Shown piece after piece: positions 54,001 to 64,000 of a stretch of 64,000 nt of DNA. The position numbers and the translations under genes are program-made. The stretch is taken from contig NZ_BGZJ01000001.1 of NCBI RefSeq assembly GCF_003402575.1, forward strand, positions 868,001-932,000, read 5' to 3'. How positions within the stretch are numbered: the first letter of the stretch is position 1; every line of letters begins with the position of its first letter. This stretch comes from Mesosutterella multiformis. Its GTDB lineage: Bacteria > Pseudomonadota > Gammaproteobacteria > Burkholderiales > Burkholderiaceae_F. Under the pieces are notes generated by a model that saw only the letters and a program-made list of their open reading frames with translations, was not told the DNA's origin and ran no database searches.

Positions 54001-54696
54001 ATGTTCAACGGCATTGAATTCACGTGGGAAGAACTGCAGCCGGTGTTTGTCAGTATTCAGCTTGCAGTCCTCACGACCATATTTCTCGTGATTCTCGTCA
54101 CGCCTCTGGCGTGGTGGCTTTCGAGGAAGAAAACAACGGCGCGTTCCGTGATCAGCTCTATCGTTACGCTGCCTATGGTTCTGCCGCCTACTGTTCTGGG
54201 TTTCTACATGCTGGTCTTCATGGGACCGAACGGACCGCTCGGGAAACTTACGGAGTCGCTCGGCATCGGGCTTCTCACCTTTACTTTCCCGGGCCTTCTG
54301 ATCGGCTCTATGGTTTATTCACTTCCCTTCATGATCCAGCCGCTCCAGAATTCTTTTGAGGCTCTGGGACCTGTCCCGGGGGAAGTGGCCGCAACGCTGG
54401 GCGCAACGCCGCTCGGCGCGTTCTTCAGAGTCATTGTTCCGCTCTGCAAACCTGGATTCCTTACCGGTATTGTTCTCACCTTCGCGCACACCATCGGCGA
54501 ATTCGGTGTCGTACTGATGATCGGCGGCAATGTGCCTGGGAAAACCCAGGTTGTGTCGACCGAGATCTACACTTTCGTGGAAGCGATGGAGTATGACAAA
54601 GCGCATGTTCTGGCGGGCGGCATGCTGATCTTCTCCTTCATCGTGCTCTTCGTGCTTTCGATTCTGAATCACCGCTCCGGGAGGTCCAAGGCATGA
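54001..54696 (+). CDS. modB: Molybdate ABC transporter permease
   Basis: A 231-residue inner-membrane permease with five predicted helices. The coupling motif of ABC permeases (EVAATLGATPLGAFFRVIVPLCKPG, about residues 127-151) is complete. Other landmarks are WLSRKKTTAR, LPMVLPPTVLGFYML and FGVVLMIGGNVPGKTQVVS, all usual in ModB. Two copies form the channel that ModC drives. The stop overlaps the start of modC as ATGA. Confidence 0.96.
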   Translation: MFNGIEFTWEELQPVFVSIQLAVLTTIFLVILVTPLAWWLSRKKTTARSVISSIVTLPMVLPPTVLGFYMLVFMGPNGPLGKLTESLGIGLLTFTFPGLLIGSMVYSLPFMIQPLQNSFEALGPVPGEVAATLGATPLGAFFRVIVPLCKPGFLTGIVLTFAHTIGEFGVVLMIGGNVPGKTQVVSTEIYTFVEAMEYDKAHVLAGGMLIFSFIVLFVLSILNHRSGRSKA

Positions 54697-55796
54697 GCGA
54701 AGAGAAAAGAACAGGCGGCAGCATCCGGCTGCACCTGAAACGGGGGAAAGATTTCTCCCTCGATGTTGAATTTGAGCTGAACCAGTCCGGCATTACTGTG
54801 CTTTTCGGGCCCTCCGGATGCGGAAAGACCACGATCCTCCGATCGGTTGCGGGTCTTGAGCATGCCAAGGGCAGGGTTGTCATTGGGGACGAGGTCTGGC
54901 AGGACGATGAAAAGAAGATTTTCGTTCCGACATGGAAGAGACCGCTTGGCTATGTGTTTCAGGGAGCGAGTCTCTTCCCTCACATGACAGCCGGACAGAA
55001 TATCCGTTTCGGTCTTCGCTATCCCCGGGGACGGGGTACGACGGAAGAGCGTATCAGTGAAGCTGTGAAGCTTCTGGGACTTGAGAAGCTGCTGGATCAT
55101 AAGCCCGCGCAGCTCTCCGGCGGCGAGCAGCAGCGAGTCGCTATTGCCCGGGCTCTTGTGCTGAACCCAAAGATTCTGCTTCTCGATGAACCGCTCTCGG
55201 CATTGGACTGGGAGCGCCGCCAGGAGATCATGCCGTGGATTTCGAGAATCCGCGACGAGCAGCATCTTCCGATGCTGTATGTCACGCATTCGGCGGATGA
55301 GATGGCGCGTCTCGCGGATAACGTCGTGCTGATGGAGCGGGGACGCATCAAGGCTCAGGGCAGCGCTCAGGATATTCTGAGTCGGTTCAAAACGCAGGCA
55401 GAAGTGGGTGAGGCCCGGGAATCCATTCTGGAAGGCCAGACGGCTGAGCGGGATGAGAAGTACGGACTCGTCCGTGTCGCTCTGTCCGATTCCGACGCGT
55501 CGCTCTGGATTCCCGATTCAGGGCTGAGTCTGGGGAGCCGCATCCGGATAGGGCTCTTCGAGCGGGATATTTCTCTCGCACTGACGCCTCACACGGACAC
55601 CAGTATTCAGAATGTCATTCCGGTTGTTGTGAAGTCAGTCGATCGGAAACCGGGAGACGCGCAGGTCGGTGTACTGCTCTCTGTCGGCAGTCAGCAGCTG
55701 GTTGCCAGAATCACCGCCAGATCCTGTGATCATCTGGGTATCGCGCCTGGGTGCCGGCTCTGGGCCCAGATCAAATCGGTGGTGATCAAGTCCTGA
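54693..55796 (+). CDS. modC: Molybdate ABC transporter ATP-binding protein
   Basis: A 367-residue ATPase. It has the Walker A motif LFGPSGCGKTTILRSV near residue 36, the Q-loop (YVFQGASLFPHMT), signature LSGGEQQRVAIARAL, and Walker B LLLDEPLSALDWERRQEIM. The last 70 residues form a Mop/TOBE molybdate-binding domain (VIPVVVKSVDRKPGDAQV), as in E. coli ModC. It supplies energy for molybdate import through ModB, and imported molybdate goes to the molybdopterin cofactor of anaerobic reductases. A terminator follows 46 bases after the gene. Confidence 0.96.
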   Translation: MSEEKRTGGSIRLHLKRGKDFSLDVEFELNQSGITVLFGPSGCGKTTILRSVAGLEHAKGRVVIGDEVWQDDEKKIFVPTWKRPLGYVFQGASLFPHMTAGQNIRFGLRYPRGRGTTEERISEAVKLLGLEKLLDHKPAQLSGGEQQRVAIARALVLNPKILLLDEPLSALDWERRQEIMPWISRIRDEQHLPMLYVTHSADEMARLADNVVLMERGRIKAQGSAQDILSRFKTQAEVGEARESILEGQTAERDEKYGLVRVALSDSDASLWIPDSGLSLGSRIRIGLFERDISLALTPHTDTSIQNVIPVVVKSVDRKPGDAQVGVLLSVGSQQLVARITARSCDHLGIAPGCRLWAQIKSVVIKS

Positions 55797-55842
55797 GTTA
55801 CCGCAGGATAATTGGATTCATTCGTTTCAAAACAGCAGACAG

Positions 55843-55878
55843 AAAAAGGGCAGGCCTATTGAAAAGCCTGCCCTTTCT
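55843..55878. terminator. Bidirectional terminator between modC and purB
   Basis: AAAGGGCAGGC and GCCTGCCCTTT form an 11-bp perfect stem around a 10-base loop, followed by CTT on the right and preceded by an A-run on the left. It serves the convergent genes. Confidence 0.85.
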
Positions 55879-55896
55879 TATTTAGAGACGCTGATC

Positions 55897-57297
<1,401 letters not shown>

Positions 57298-57486
57298 TTA
57301 GCCGATCAATTTTAACAGTCGCCGTATGACTTTGGCGTTGATAAGGGCGCAACACAGAGAGTCTGTGCCGTGTATAGGCGAGGCATAACCGGAAAGCTCT
57401 GAAACCGATAAGATGAAGAAGAAGGGAGCCAGTTTTCGGGGCTCCCGCGAGAAGGAAGATTCCTATTTTTCCCTCAAAGGACACAG

Positions 57487-58632
57487 ATGACAGCTGCCGC
57501 AGGTTCTCCGCTTGATGTATCAGTGGGGTTGCCGGGAGGTTGGAGTGAGGATCTTTTCGGTGACAGGCCGGATGACGGTCCGGTTATGCCTCAGCCCCAG
57601 ACTGAAGAAATCCGGCGCCTCGCGAGGATTATTCCCCGCTCGGTGAGGCTGGGCTCGTGTTCATGGGCTTTCCCTGGCTGGAAGGGAATTGTCTGGAGCC
57701 GTTACAGCGGCGTTCAGGACCTGGCAAACGAAGGACTGAGAGCCTACAGCAGTCATCCCTTGCTTCGGACGGTCGGTGTAGATCGCGCTTACTACAGACC
57801 GCTCACCGTTGGACAGTACTGGCATTTCGCTGAGCAGGTGCCGGATGACTTCCGTTTCCTGGTAAAAGCGCCGGCGGCTGTTACGGACTGCATGGTGCGG
57901 GGGGCAAACGGAAGACCTCTGCGCGAGAACGCGTTCTTTCTGAATCCTGAGAAAGCAGCGCAGGAATTTGTTCATCCGGTCATTGAGGGACTTGGAAAGA
58001 AGGCCGGGCCTCTTGTTTTCGAAATGGCTCAGGTGCCTCGTGAACTGATTTCAAGTGCCGAGAAAAGAATCCGTCTGGTGGAAAGGATCGGGGAGTTTCT
58101 GAATCGGCTGCCGAAGATCGGCGAAGAGGCGGAGAATGCCTTTTACGCGGTGGAAATCCGTACCCCGATTATCTATACGCCGAGGTTTGTTTCAATGCTT
58201 CGAGGAGCTGGTGCGAGGCTTGTCACGGGGCTTCACCCGACAATGCCGGACGTCGCGCGGCAGACCAACGCCCTTCATATGATGGATTGTCCGGAGGCGG
58301 AGTCCCCGGAGGATTTTCGGCTTGCGGGGCCGCTGGTTGTGCGGTGGACACTCGCCATGGGAGACCGCTTTGATGACGCGAAAAGGCGTTACGAGCCGTT
58401 CTCAAAGATCCAGAGGCCGGACCCGGTCACACGAGAAGGCATTGCGACTCTTATTCTTGCCGCGATCCGCGGCGGACAGCCGGCCTATGTGGTGGCGAAT
58501 AACAAGGCGGAGGGGTGCGCGCCGCTCGGCATGGTAGCACTGGCTGAACGGCTCTCAGAGCGGCTGACAGAGGAGCGCGACAGAGACGAGCAGGAGAAAC
58601 TCCTGCCGACTCCCCCTAAAGCTCATCCCTGA
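57487..58632 (+). CDS. DUF72 (YecE family) protein
   Basis: A 381-residue protein of the DUF72 family, a TIM-barrel fold of unknown activity. Segments typical of it are RLGSCSWAFPGWKGIVWS near residue 55, LRTVGVDRAYYRPLT and FLVKAPAAVT, and the later AVEIRTPIIYT. The 50-residue N-terminal extension before the barrel (rich in Gly and Asp) is not part of the family core, and the C-terminus ends in a charged helix. The ATG has AAGGA before it. It converges on murI and overlaps its end by 17 bases. Confidence 0.85.
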   Translation: MTAAAGSPLDVSVGLPGGWSEDLFGDRPDDGPVMPQPQTEEIRRLARIIPRSVRLGSCSWAFPGWKGIVWSRYSGVQDLANEGLRAYSSHPLLRTVGVDRAYYRPLTVGQYWHFAEQVPDDFRFLVKAPAAVTDCMVRGANGRPLRENAFFLNPEKAAQEFVHPVIEGLGKKAGPLVFEMAQVPRELISSAEKRIRLVERIGEFLNRLPKIGEEAENAFYAVEIRTPIIYTPRFVSMLRGAGARLVTGLHPTMPDVARQTNALHMMDCPEAESPEDFRLAGPLVVRWTLAMGDRFDDAKRRYEPFSKIQRPDPVTREGIATLILAAIRGGQPAYVVANNKAEGCAPLGMVALAERLSERLTEERDRDEQEKLLPTPPKAHP

Positions 58633-59464
58633 GAGGCGGCCAGGCTTCTTCAAGGCTTTCCATACGGACTTCAGGAGACCAGAGCTTCTGAAGTGTTTCC
58701 GTACGGGCATCCGGATTCCCCGTGCACCAGAATCTGGAAATGGCTGAGGCACCGGCAGTTTTCCGGATGGATCCTTCCTCAGTCAGTCTCTGAGCGAGGA
58801 ATCGGGCAACAGCGGGGCTCGGGTCAATGATGACAACATCTTTTCCGGCCACCGCCTGTATTTCGTCCGCAAGGAAAGGGTAGTGCGTGCAGCCAAGAAC
58901 GAGCGTATCGGCGCCCTGATCAATCAGGGGGCCCACGTACTTCTCAATAATGCGGCGGGTCTTCGGCGTGTGAAATTCACCTGCTTCGACCTGCTCCATC
59001 AGTCCAGGGCACGCGACCGGGATCACCCGGTCATTTCCGGCGAAGCGCTCGATCAGGCTCTCGAGACGATTCGATGTAATGGTCCGTGTTGTAGCGAGCA
59101 CCCCGACAACTCCGTCTTTTGTCATCCGTACAGCAGGTTTGACGGCGGGCTCGATACCGATCACGGGGAATGGGAACTCTGCTCTCAGCCGGTCAATGGC
59201 TGCGGATGTCGCGGTGTTGCAGGCCACGACAATCGCCTTCACGCGGTGGGCTGTGAGAAATCCCGCGATCTTCATAACGCGGTCTTCAATCCAGCTTCCA
59301 GGGCGGTCGCCCCAGGGAGCTTTGCCGCAGTCACAGGCAAAAAGGAGGTCCTCAAGCGGAAGGGCCTTACGGATTTCCCTCAGGACAGACAGACCGCCGA
59401 GACCGGAATCCAGGGCTCCGATCGGAAGCGATGGATCCCGCCAGTCATAATTGAGTGAAGCCAT
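58616..59464 (-). CDS. murI: Glutamate racemase
   Basis: A 282-residue cofactor-independent racemase that makes D-glutamate for peptidoglycan. Both catalytic cysteine loops are present: VVACNTATSAAIDRLR near residue 79 and LGCTHYPFLADEI near residue 190, with the substrate-binding start GALDSGLGGLSVLREIR and the DR in ACDCGKAPWGDRPGS. Length is near E. coli MurI (285). It is the last gene of the fba-dgkA-purCEK-sua5 operon, 2 bases after sua5, and overlaps the end of the DUF72 gene. Confidence 0.94.
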   Translation of the reverse strand: MASLNYDWRDPSLPIGALDSGLGGLSVLREIRKALPLEDLLFACDCGKAPWGDRPGSWIEDRVMKIAGFLTAHRVKAIVVACNTATSAAIDRLRAEFPFPVIGIEPAVKPAVRMTKDGVVGVLATTRTITSNRLESLIERFAGNDRVIPVACPGLMEQVEAGEFHTPKTRRIIEKYVGPLIDQGADTLVLGCTHYPFLADEIQAVAGKDVVIIDPSPAVARFLAQRLTEEGSIRKTAGASAISRFWCTGNPDARTETLQKLWSPEVRMESLEEAWPPLRDEL

Positions 59465-59466
59465 TT

Positions 59467-60486
59467 TCAGTGTTGTCCGGAGGCGGCAGGCTTTGGTGCG
59501 CTGGCTCTTGAAAGACGGTCATTCACAGCGTTCCAGAGCGAGCCCTTCGGCGGGCGGGCAATGAGGATGTGAGAGGTGCCGGCTTCATCGAGCGCATGGA
59601 GGTTGGCATACAGCCGGGCCGCATACTCAGGCTCGGATTCAGCGGACTGCAGACGGAAAACCGCGTTCGCCGGACACCGGCCAAGAATGCTTTCGGGCGC
59701 CAGTACGGCACAGGTTTCGGGAGCGAGAGATGCGGCGATTTCAGGAATCGCATCTTCGTCCGCCAGAGTCACAGGTGTGACCGGGGCGTAATGACTCTTC
59801 AGCTGACCGGAAACCTTGGGAGACGAGGGTTTCGGATTGACGACCGGGCGGCCCAGTGCTTCTTCCAGCATTTCACGGGTCACGGCACCGTACCGGAGCA
59901 GTTCGGGCTCGTCACTCGCGAGATTGATGATGGTCGATTCAACGCCGACTGTGCAGGGGCCGCCGTCCAGAATCATGTCAACTTTGCCATTCGGCTTGAC
60001 ACCGAGGTCATGCAGCACGTGCTCAGCCGTGGTAGGAGAAATTCTTCCAAAACTGTTCGCGGAGGGACCGACGATTCCGCGATGGCGGGGACCGGAAAAT
60101 GCCTCAAAGAGGGCATGTCCAAGCGGATGGGAAGGGCACCGGAGGCCGACGCTTCTCTGACCTCCTGTGACCCATGAGCCGCAGCGTTCTGCCCGGGGAA
60201 CCACCATGGTGAGAGGGCCCGGCCAGAATTTTTCCGCGAGGAGCTGAGCAGCAGGCGGCATTGGATCCGCCCACCAGCTGATGCTTTCCGCATCCGGCAG
60301 ATGAACAATCAGCGGGTGCCAAGTCGGTCTCTGCTTGGCGGCAAAGACCTTGCCGACAGCCGCTTCATTATCGGCATCAGCTCCGAGTCCGTACACGGTC
60401 TCTGTCGGGAAAGCGACGATACCGCCGGACTCCAGTATGGCGACTGCGCGTTCGATCTCGCGCTCCTGCTCTTTTGTCAGCTCCAT
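59467..60486 (-). CDS. sua5: L-threonylcarbamoyladenylate synthase, Sua5 type
   Basis: A 339-residue enzyme that makes threonylcarbamoyl-AMP from threonine, bicarbonate and ATP for the t6A modification of tRNA. The YrdC domain (residues 1-205) has GGIVAFPTETVYGLGADA, AKQRPTWHPLIVHL and GLRCPSHPLG. The C-terminal Sua5 domain (about residues 230-330, SHYAPVTPVTLAD onward) marks the longer Sua5 form in contrast to the shorter TsaC of E. coli. It sits between purK and murI, each within 20 bases, so it belongs to the same transcript. Confidence 0.93.
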   Translation of the reverse strand: MELTKEQEREIERAVAILESGGIVAFPTETVYGLGADADNEAAVGKVFAAKQRPTWHPLIVHLPDAESISWWADPMPPAAQLLAEKFWPGPLTMVVPRAERCGSWVTGGQRSVGLRCPSHPLGHALFEAFSGPRHRGIVGPSANSFGRISPTTAEHVLHDLGVKPNGKVDMILDGGPCTVGVESTIINLASDEPELLRYGAVTREMLEEALGRPVVNPKPSSPKVSGQLKSHYAPVTPVTLADEDAIPEIAASLAPETCAVLAPESILGRCPANAVFRLQSAESEPEYAARLYANLHALDEAGTSHILIARPPKGSLWNAVNDRLSRASAPKPAASGQH

Positions 60487-60505
60487 TTTTCCTACTTTTC
60501 CAAAA

Positions 60506-61672
60506 TTACACCGGGGTCGGCAGCCTCAGGATGACAGCTACCTTTTTCGCGCGCTCAAGAGCCTCTTCGGGGGTCTTCCCAAGGCAGGTGACGTGCCCCA
60601 TCTTGCGGCCGTGACGGGCTTCCGCCTTGCCGTAAAGGTGAAGTTTCACACCCGGAATAGCGAGCACCGCATCCCAGTCCGGTTCCTTCAGCCCATCAGC
60701 CGTTTCCCAGGAATCACCGAGGATATTCAGCATAACGGCCGGGGAAAGCAGCGTGGTATTGCCGAGCGGGAGTCCCGCCATCGTGCGGACCTGCTGCTCA
60801 AACTGGCTCGTCATGCAGGCCTCGATCGTCGCGTGACCGGAGTTATGCGGACGCGGAGCGGTCTCATTGGCGACAACAGAGCCGTCTTCCAGAATGAAGA
60901 ATTCGATGCAGAGCACACCGATATACTTCAGGCCGTTCGCGATGCGAATGGCGTAAAGGCGGGCTTCCGCTTCGGCGTCTTCAGGAATACGGGCCGGAAG
61001 CACGGTTTCCGCGAGGATGCCGTTTTTATGATGGTTTTCGAACACCGGGAAAGTGGCGCTTTCGCCATCAAATCCGCGGCAGACGATCACGGAGCATTCG
61101 GTCTTCAGCTGCAGCTTCTTCTCGAGAATGCAGTCGACGGAACCGAGTGAGTGATAGGCCTGAAGAAGGTCTGCGGGAGTGTCGACCGAAACCTGACCCT
61201 TGCCGTCATAGCCGAGACGCGCGGTCTTCAGAATGCCGGGGAAAAGATCCGGATCAGCGTCAACGCAGTCTTCATCAGACAGAATGGCGAGGTGAGGAGC
61301 CACCGGCACGCCGGTAGAGGCGATAAACGCCTTTTCCGCGCTGCGGTCCTGGGAGATCGCCACCGCTTCAGCGAGCGGAGCCGTACGGCAGCCCTTCTCT
61401 GCGAGATATGCGAGAGAAGGCGACGGAACATTTTCAAATTCGGTGCTGACAGCGGGGCAGATGGAGGCAATTTCGTCCAGTGCTTCCCGGTCTTTATAGC
61501 TTCTCTGAATACGGCGCGCGGAAACTTCTCCCGCGGGGCTGACTTCACCCGGATCCAGAACCAGAACGTGATACCCGAGGCGCGAGGCGGCCGAACTGAA
61601 CATACGGCCGAGCTGACCGCCGCCCATCATTCCAAGCCAGGAGCCGGGCGGAAGCGCTTTCGTGTTTTTCAT
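60506..61672 (-). CDS. purK: 5-(carboxyamino)imidazole ribonucleotide synthase
   Basis: A 388-residue ATP-grasp enzyme that converts AIR, bicarbonate and ATP to N5-CAIR. It begins WLGMMGGGQLGRMFSSAA, the PurK signature, with CPAVSTEFENVPSPSL, GYDGKGQVSVDTPADL and the ATP-grasp NETAPRPHNSGHATIEAC near residue 264. PurK and PurE act in sequence, and here the purE stop and purK start overlap as ATGA. The ATG of purK follows inside the end of purE. Next gene downstream is sua5, 19 bases away. Confidence 0.95.
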   Translation of the reverse strand: MKNTKALPPGSWLGMMGGGQLGRMFSSAASRLGYHVLVLDPGEVSPAGEVSARRIQRSYKDREALDEIASICPAVSTEFENVPSPSLAYLAEKGCRTAPLAEAVAISQDRSAEKAFIASTGVPVAPHLAILSDEDCVDADPDLFPGILKTARLGYDGKGQVSVDTPADLLQAYHSLGSVDCILEKKLQLKTECSVIVCRGFDGESATFPVFENHHKNGILAETVLPARIPEDAEAEARLYAIRIANGLKYIGVLCIEFFILEDGSVVANETAPRPHNSGHATIEACMTSQFEQQVRTMAGLPLGNTTLLSPAVMLNILGDSWETADGLKEPDWDAVLAIPGVKLHLYGKAEARHGRKMGHVTCLGKTPEEALERAKKVAVILRLPTPV

Positions 61673-62214
61673 CAGCAGGCCTCGGAGAAATCGTCGGTCG
61701 GAAGCACCATGTCGCGGGCGGCCTGGTTCTGAGAGGCGCGGAACTGCTCAAGCTTCTCAGCGAGCGTGTCGTCCGTCATCGAGAGCATTCGGACCGCGTA
61801 AATAGCGGCGTTCGCGGCGCCGGCCTCACCGATAGCGAAAGTGGCGACCGGAACCCCCTTCGGCATCTGAACGATGGAGTAGAGCGAGTCCTGCCCCCGG
61901 AGGTACTTGGAGACACAGGGAACACCCAGAACCGGGAGTGTGGTCTTGGCGGCCAGCATTCCGGGCAGGTGGGCAGCTCCGCCGGCACCGGCGATGATTG
62001 CCTTCAGCCCTCTGGAGCGGGCTGTTTCTGCGTAGGCGAACATTTCGTCCGGCATGCGGTGCGCGGAGACGACCTTAGCCTCAAACGGAATGCCGAACTG
62101 CTCAAGGATCTTGCAGGCGTTGCTCATGACATCCCAGTCGGAGGACGAACCCATAACGATGCCGATCAACGGCTTTTTATCGATTTTGCTGGTCATTTGT
62201 GATTCTGAAGACAT
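61672..62214 (-). CDS. purE: N5-carboxyaminoimidazole ribonucleotide mutase
   Basis: A 180-residue class I PurE that rearranges N5-CAIR to CAIR. Landmarks: [35 protein letters not shown] with the catalytic histidine, and [19 protein letters not shown]. The PurK partner is translationally coupled, so the organism uses the two-step bacterial route. The ATG at 62214 has a poor ribosome site; an ATG at 62196, six codons on, is a possible alternative. The hairpin before it would allow partial termination after purC. Confidence 0.95.
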   Translation of the reverse strand: MSSESQMTSKIDKKPLIGIVMGSSSDWDVMSNACKILEQFGIPFEAKVVSAHRMPDEMFAYAETARSRGLKAIIAGAGGAAHLPGMLAAKTTLPVLGVPCVSKYLRGQDSLYSIVQMPKGVPVATFAIGEAGAANAAIYAVRMLSMTDDTLAEKLEQFRASQNQAARDMVLPTDDFSEAC

Positions 62215-62219
62215 GCGGT

Positions 62220-62261
62220 AAAAAAATTTGACGGAGGAAGGGATAGTGTCCCGACCTCCGT
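62220..62261 (-). terminator. Hairpin with T-run between purC and purE
   Basis: On the minus strand ACGGAGG and CCTCCGT form the outer stem and GGGA/TCCC an inner stem, followed by CAAATTTTTTT. It lies about 30 bases after purC and ends just before purE, so it may reduce or regulate read-through within the operon. Confidence 0.75.
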
Positions 62262-62290
62262 TGTGAGCGAGTCAGCTGCAGACTGCTATC

Positions 62291-63181
62291 TCAGCCGAGC
62301 TTGATGCCGGCGAGGCGGAACAGAGCTTCGCGATATTTCTCGCTCGTCCGCTGAATAACCTCTTCCGGCGGAACCGGCGGCTCAGACTTCTTATCCCAGC
62401 CGGTCGATTCAAGCCAGTCGCGGATGTACTGCTTGTCATAGGAGGGCGGCGAAATGCCCACATTGTACTGATCGGCAGGCCAGAACCGGGAGGAATCCGG
62501 CGTCAGCACTTCGTCCATCAGGCGGATATTGCCCGCTTCATCAATGCCGAACTCAAACTTGGTGTCGGAAATGATGATGCCCTTCGTGGCAGCGTATTCA
62601 GCCGCCTTCTTGTAGAGCGTCAGGGTGGCGTCGCGGATCGTCTTCGCGACATCGCCGCCGTAGCGCTTCACGCATTCTTCATAGCTGATCGGTTCGTCAT
62701 GCGTGCCGATCGGGGACTTGGCGGACGGGGTGAAGATCGGCTCGTCGAGCTTCTGGGACATCTGCAGCCCGGCCGGGAGCTTGACACCGGAAACCGACCC
62801 ATCAGCCAGGTATTCCTTCCAGCCGCCGCCGGTCAGATAGCCGCGGGCCACGCATTCGATCATGATCGGCTTCAGTTTCATCGCCACGACGGAACGGCCG
62901 CGGACCTGGTCAGCTTCTTCCGGAGCGACAACGGACAGCGGATCGATGCCGGTCAGATGATTCGGCAGCACGCCCTTCAGCTGTTCAAACCAGAAGTTCG
63001 TGAGTTGGGTCAGTACCTGTCCCTTGTAAGGAATCGGAACCGACAGGATGAAATCGAACGCGGAAATGCGGTCGGTTGCAACGATGAGCAGCTTGTCGTC
63101 GCCAACCGCATAGCTGTCCCGAACCTTGCCACTGTATACGAGGGGCAGTGACTTCAGGCTGGTTTTCAATAGACCCTGCAT
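62291..63181 (-). CDS. purC: SAICAR synthetase
   Basis: A 296-residue enzyme that joins aspartate to CAIR with ATP. It has [19 protein letters not shown], the N-terminal ATP motif, then the signature [22 protein letters not shown], and [28 protein letters not shown] (near residue 140). [27 protein letters not shown] contains the metal and aspartate site. Length suits the yeast-type longer form common in Betaproteobacteria. GGAG precedes the ATG. It leads the pur part of the operon. Confidence 0.96.
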   Translation of the reverse strand: MQGLLKTSLKSLPLVYSGKVRDSYAVGDDKLLIVATDRISAFDFILSVPIPYKGQVLTQLTNFWFEQLKGVLPNHLTGIDPLSVVAPEEADQVRGRSVVAMKLKPIMIECVARGYLTGGGWKEYLADGSVSGVKLPAGLQMSQKLDEPIFTPSAKSPIGTHDEPISYEECVKRYGGDVAKTIRDATLTLYKKAAEYAATKGIIISDTKFEFGIDEAGNIRLMDEVLTPDSSRFWPADQYNVGISPPSYDKQYIRDWLESTGWDKKSEPPVPPEEVIQRTSEKYREALFRLAGIKLG

Positions 63182-63285
63182 GGGTGATCTCCAGAGGAAG
63201 TGACAAAATAACCTGCGATTCTTTATTTTACTGCTGCAGAAAACAGTGATTGTTGCCCGCAGGGTTATTTTGCGGCGTTTCGCGC

Positions 63286-63678
63286 CTAGGATAAAAAGTA
63301 GTCAAGCAGTACGCCGATCCAGATACAGGCATCAGCAAAAATGGTGAGCAGCACGGCGAGGCTTCCCAGATCTTTCGCCTTCTTGGAGAGAGGGTGAAGT
63401 TCGGGGCCGATCCGGTCGATGGCGGCTTCAACTGCGGAGTTCAGTGTTTCCACGATCAGAAGGAGAAAAACAGAAAGCACGAGGAGCGCTGACTGGGTCC
63501 AGCTGACGGGAAGGAGAATGGCAACAGGAATCAGAATGACGGCGAGAATGGCTTCCTGACGGAAAGCCTGTTCAGTTGCCCAGATGGCACGAAACCCGTC
63601 GCACGAGTAGTGAAATGCATTGAAAAGCCGGGTGAACCCGGTGCGGCCTTTGAGGTCGGCTGCGTCTTGCTGTGGCAT
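63286..63678 (-). CDS. dgkA: Diacylglycerol kinase, prokaryotic type
   Basis: A 130-residue membrane kinase with three helices. It phosphorylates diacylglycerol to phosphatidate and recycles lipid from envelope glycan synthesis. The family signature [17 protein letters not shown] lies near residue 82, followed by [14 protein letters not shown], and the amphipathic N-terminal helix ([17 protein letters not shown]) precedes helix 1. Length fits E. coli DgkA (122). It is 104 bases upstream of purC on the same strand and 68 bases after the fba end. Confidence 0.92.
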   Translation of the reverse strand: MPQQDAADLKGRTGFTRLFNAFHYSCDGFRAIWATEQAFRQEAILAVILIPVAILLPVSWTQSALLVLSVFLLLIVETLNSAVEAAIDRIGPELHPLSKKAKDLGSLAVLLTIFADACIWIGVLLDYFLS

Positions 63679-63746
63679 GAATTACGGTCTCAGAGAAAAA
63701 GGAAGCGGCACGGATTGCATCCGCGCCGCTTGTCTGCAGAAAAACT

Positions 63747-64000
63747 TTAGAGAGTCTTTTGCGTGATCGTGCCGTCTGAGTAGCCGCGGGCGAAAGCATC
63801 CAGAGGAATCGGGTGGATCTTCGCGCCCTGACCTTCGCAGCCGAAGGCGAGGTAACGGGACTTGCACATTTCCTTCTCTGCCTTGCGGGCGGCCTTCATG
63901 AAGGCGCGGGGATCGAATTCGCTCGGGTTCTCGAAGATGAACCGGCGGATGGCAGCCGTCATGGCGAGACGGATATCCGTGTCAACGTTCACCTTGCGGA
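63747..64000 (-). CDS. fba: Class II fructose-bisphosphate aldolase (C-terminal part)
   Basis: The frame is open to the right edge, so only about the last 84 residues are seen. They read RKVNVDTDIRLAMTAAIRRF, then SEFDPRAFMKAARKAEKEMC and the end SDGTITQKTL. N-V-D-T-D-x-R is the phosphate-binding motif of class II aldolases, and the C-terminal helix and tail match the Cbb-type Fba of Betaproteobacteria (about 354 residues). The enzyme reversibly splits fructose 1,6-bisphosphate with zinc. It is the first gene of the dgkA-purCEK-sua5-murI block as far as the window shows. Confidence 0.93.
   Translation of the reverse strand, partial: RKVNVDTDIRLAMTAAIRRFIFENPSEFDPRAFMKAARKAEKEMCKSRYLAFGCEGQGAKIHPIPLDAFARGYSDGTITQKTL

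Overview
The window is a dense stretch of chromosome from a Gram-negative bacterium. Coding density, the gene set and gene order (fba-dgkA-purC-purE-purK-sua5-murI; nadD-rsfS-rlmH-maf; grpE-dnaK-dnaJ; a 946-residue GlnE; YhdP; RND efflux) point to Betaproteobacteria, order Burkholderiales. The anaerobic respiratory set (fumarate reductase cytochrome b, DcuB, a NapC-type cytochrome, ModABC/ModE, quinone-linked HemG) fits a Sutterellaceae-type gut anaerobe. The taxonomic placement is inference. No phage, insertion sequence, CRISPR array, rRNA or tRNA gene was seen.

Layout. 1-3.4 kb: tail of a flavin oxidoreductase, a YbcJ-like S4 protein, FadD, HemG and a DUF4405-type membrane protein. 3.5-6.2 kb: two paralogous DAHP synthases, each preceded by an unannotated aromatic-rich leader peptide and an attenuator. 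6.2-11.9 kb: envelope lipid genes (degenerate CdsA/YnbB-like protein, PlsC, YhdP). 12-17 kb: GlnE, a YheT hydrolase, HemH. 17-21 kb: heat-shock genes grpE, dnaK, dnaJ with sigma-32-like promoter elements. 21-28 kb: an MFS exporter and a complete RND efflux operon. 28-36 kb: PepP, a small lipoprotein, an RhlE helicase, a two-domain FKBP isomerase and the nadD-rsfS-rlmH-maf operon. 36-38.5 kb: PurD and YebC. 38.9-45.8 kb: a NarL-like orphan regulator, LarA, LarB, LarC, DcuB and a lone FrdC. 46-51.2 kb: Upp, a LapA-like protein, Fbp and PepN. 51.3-55.8 kb: NapC-type cytochrome and the modE/modABC locus. 55.9-64 kb: PurB, a DUF72 protein and the fba-dgkA-purCEK-sua5-murI operon.

How the genes fit together. 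The anaerobic block looks built for dicarboxylate/fumarate respiration: DcuB exchanges fumarate or malate for succinate, FrdC would pass quinol electrons to fumarate reductase, and a nickel-pincer (LarA-type) racemase next to DcuB could bring the second enantiomer of a 2-hydroxyacid into this pathway. ModABC supplies molybdate for molybdoenzymes, and the NapC-type cytochrome is a typical quinol oxidase for periplasmic reductases. Fbp and Fba support gluconeogenesis; PurB, C, D, E and K cover much of purine synthesis.

The most notable finding is the pair of attenuators in front of the two DAHP synthase genes. One leader is Phe-rich (five Phe, two Tyr) and the other Tyr-rich (five Tyr, two Phe), but both end in the same PAERV..CA segment, whose codons contain a CCGGCGG element able to pair with the 5' arm of the terminator. 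This looks like a duplicated regulatory cassette that diverged to sense different aromatic amino acids.
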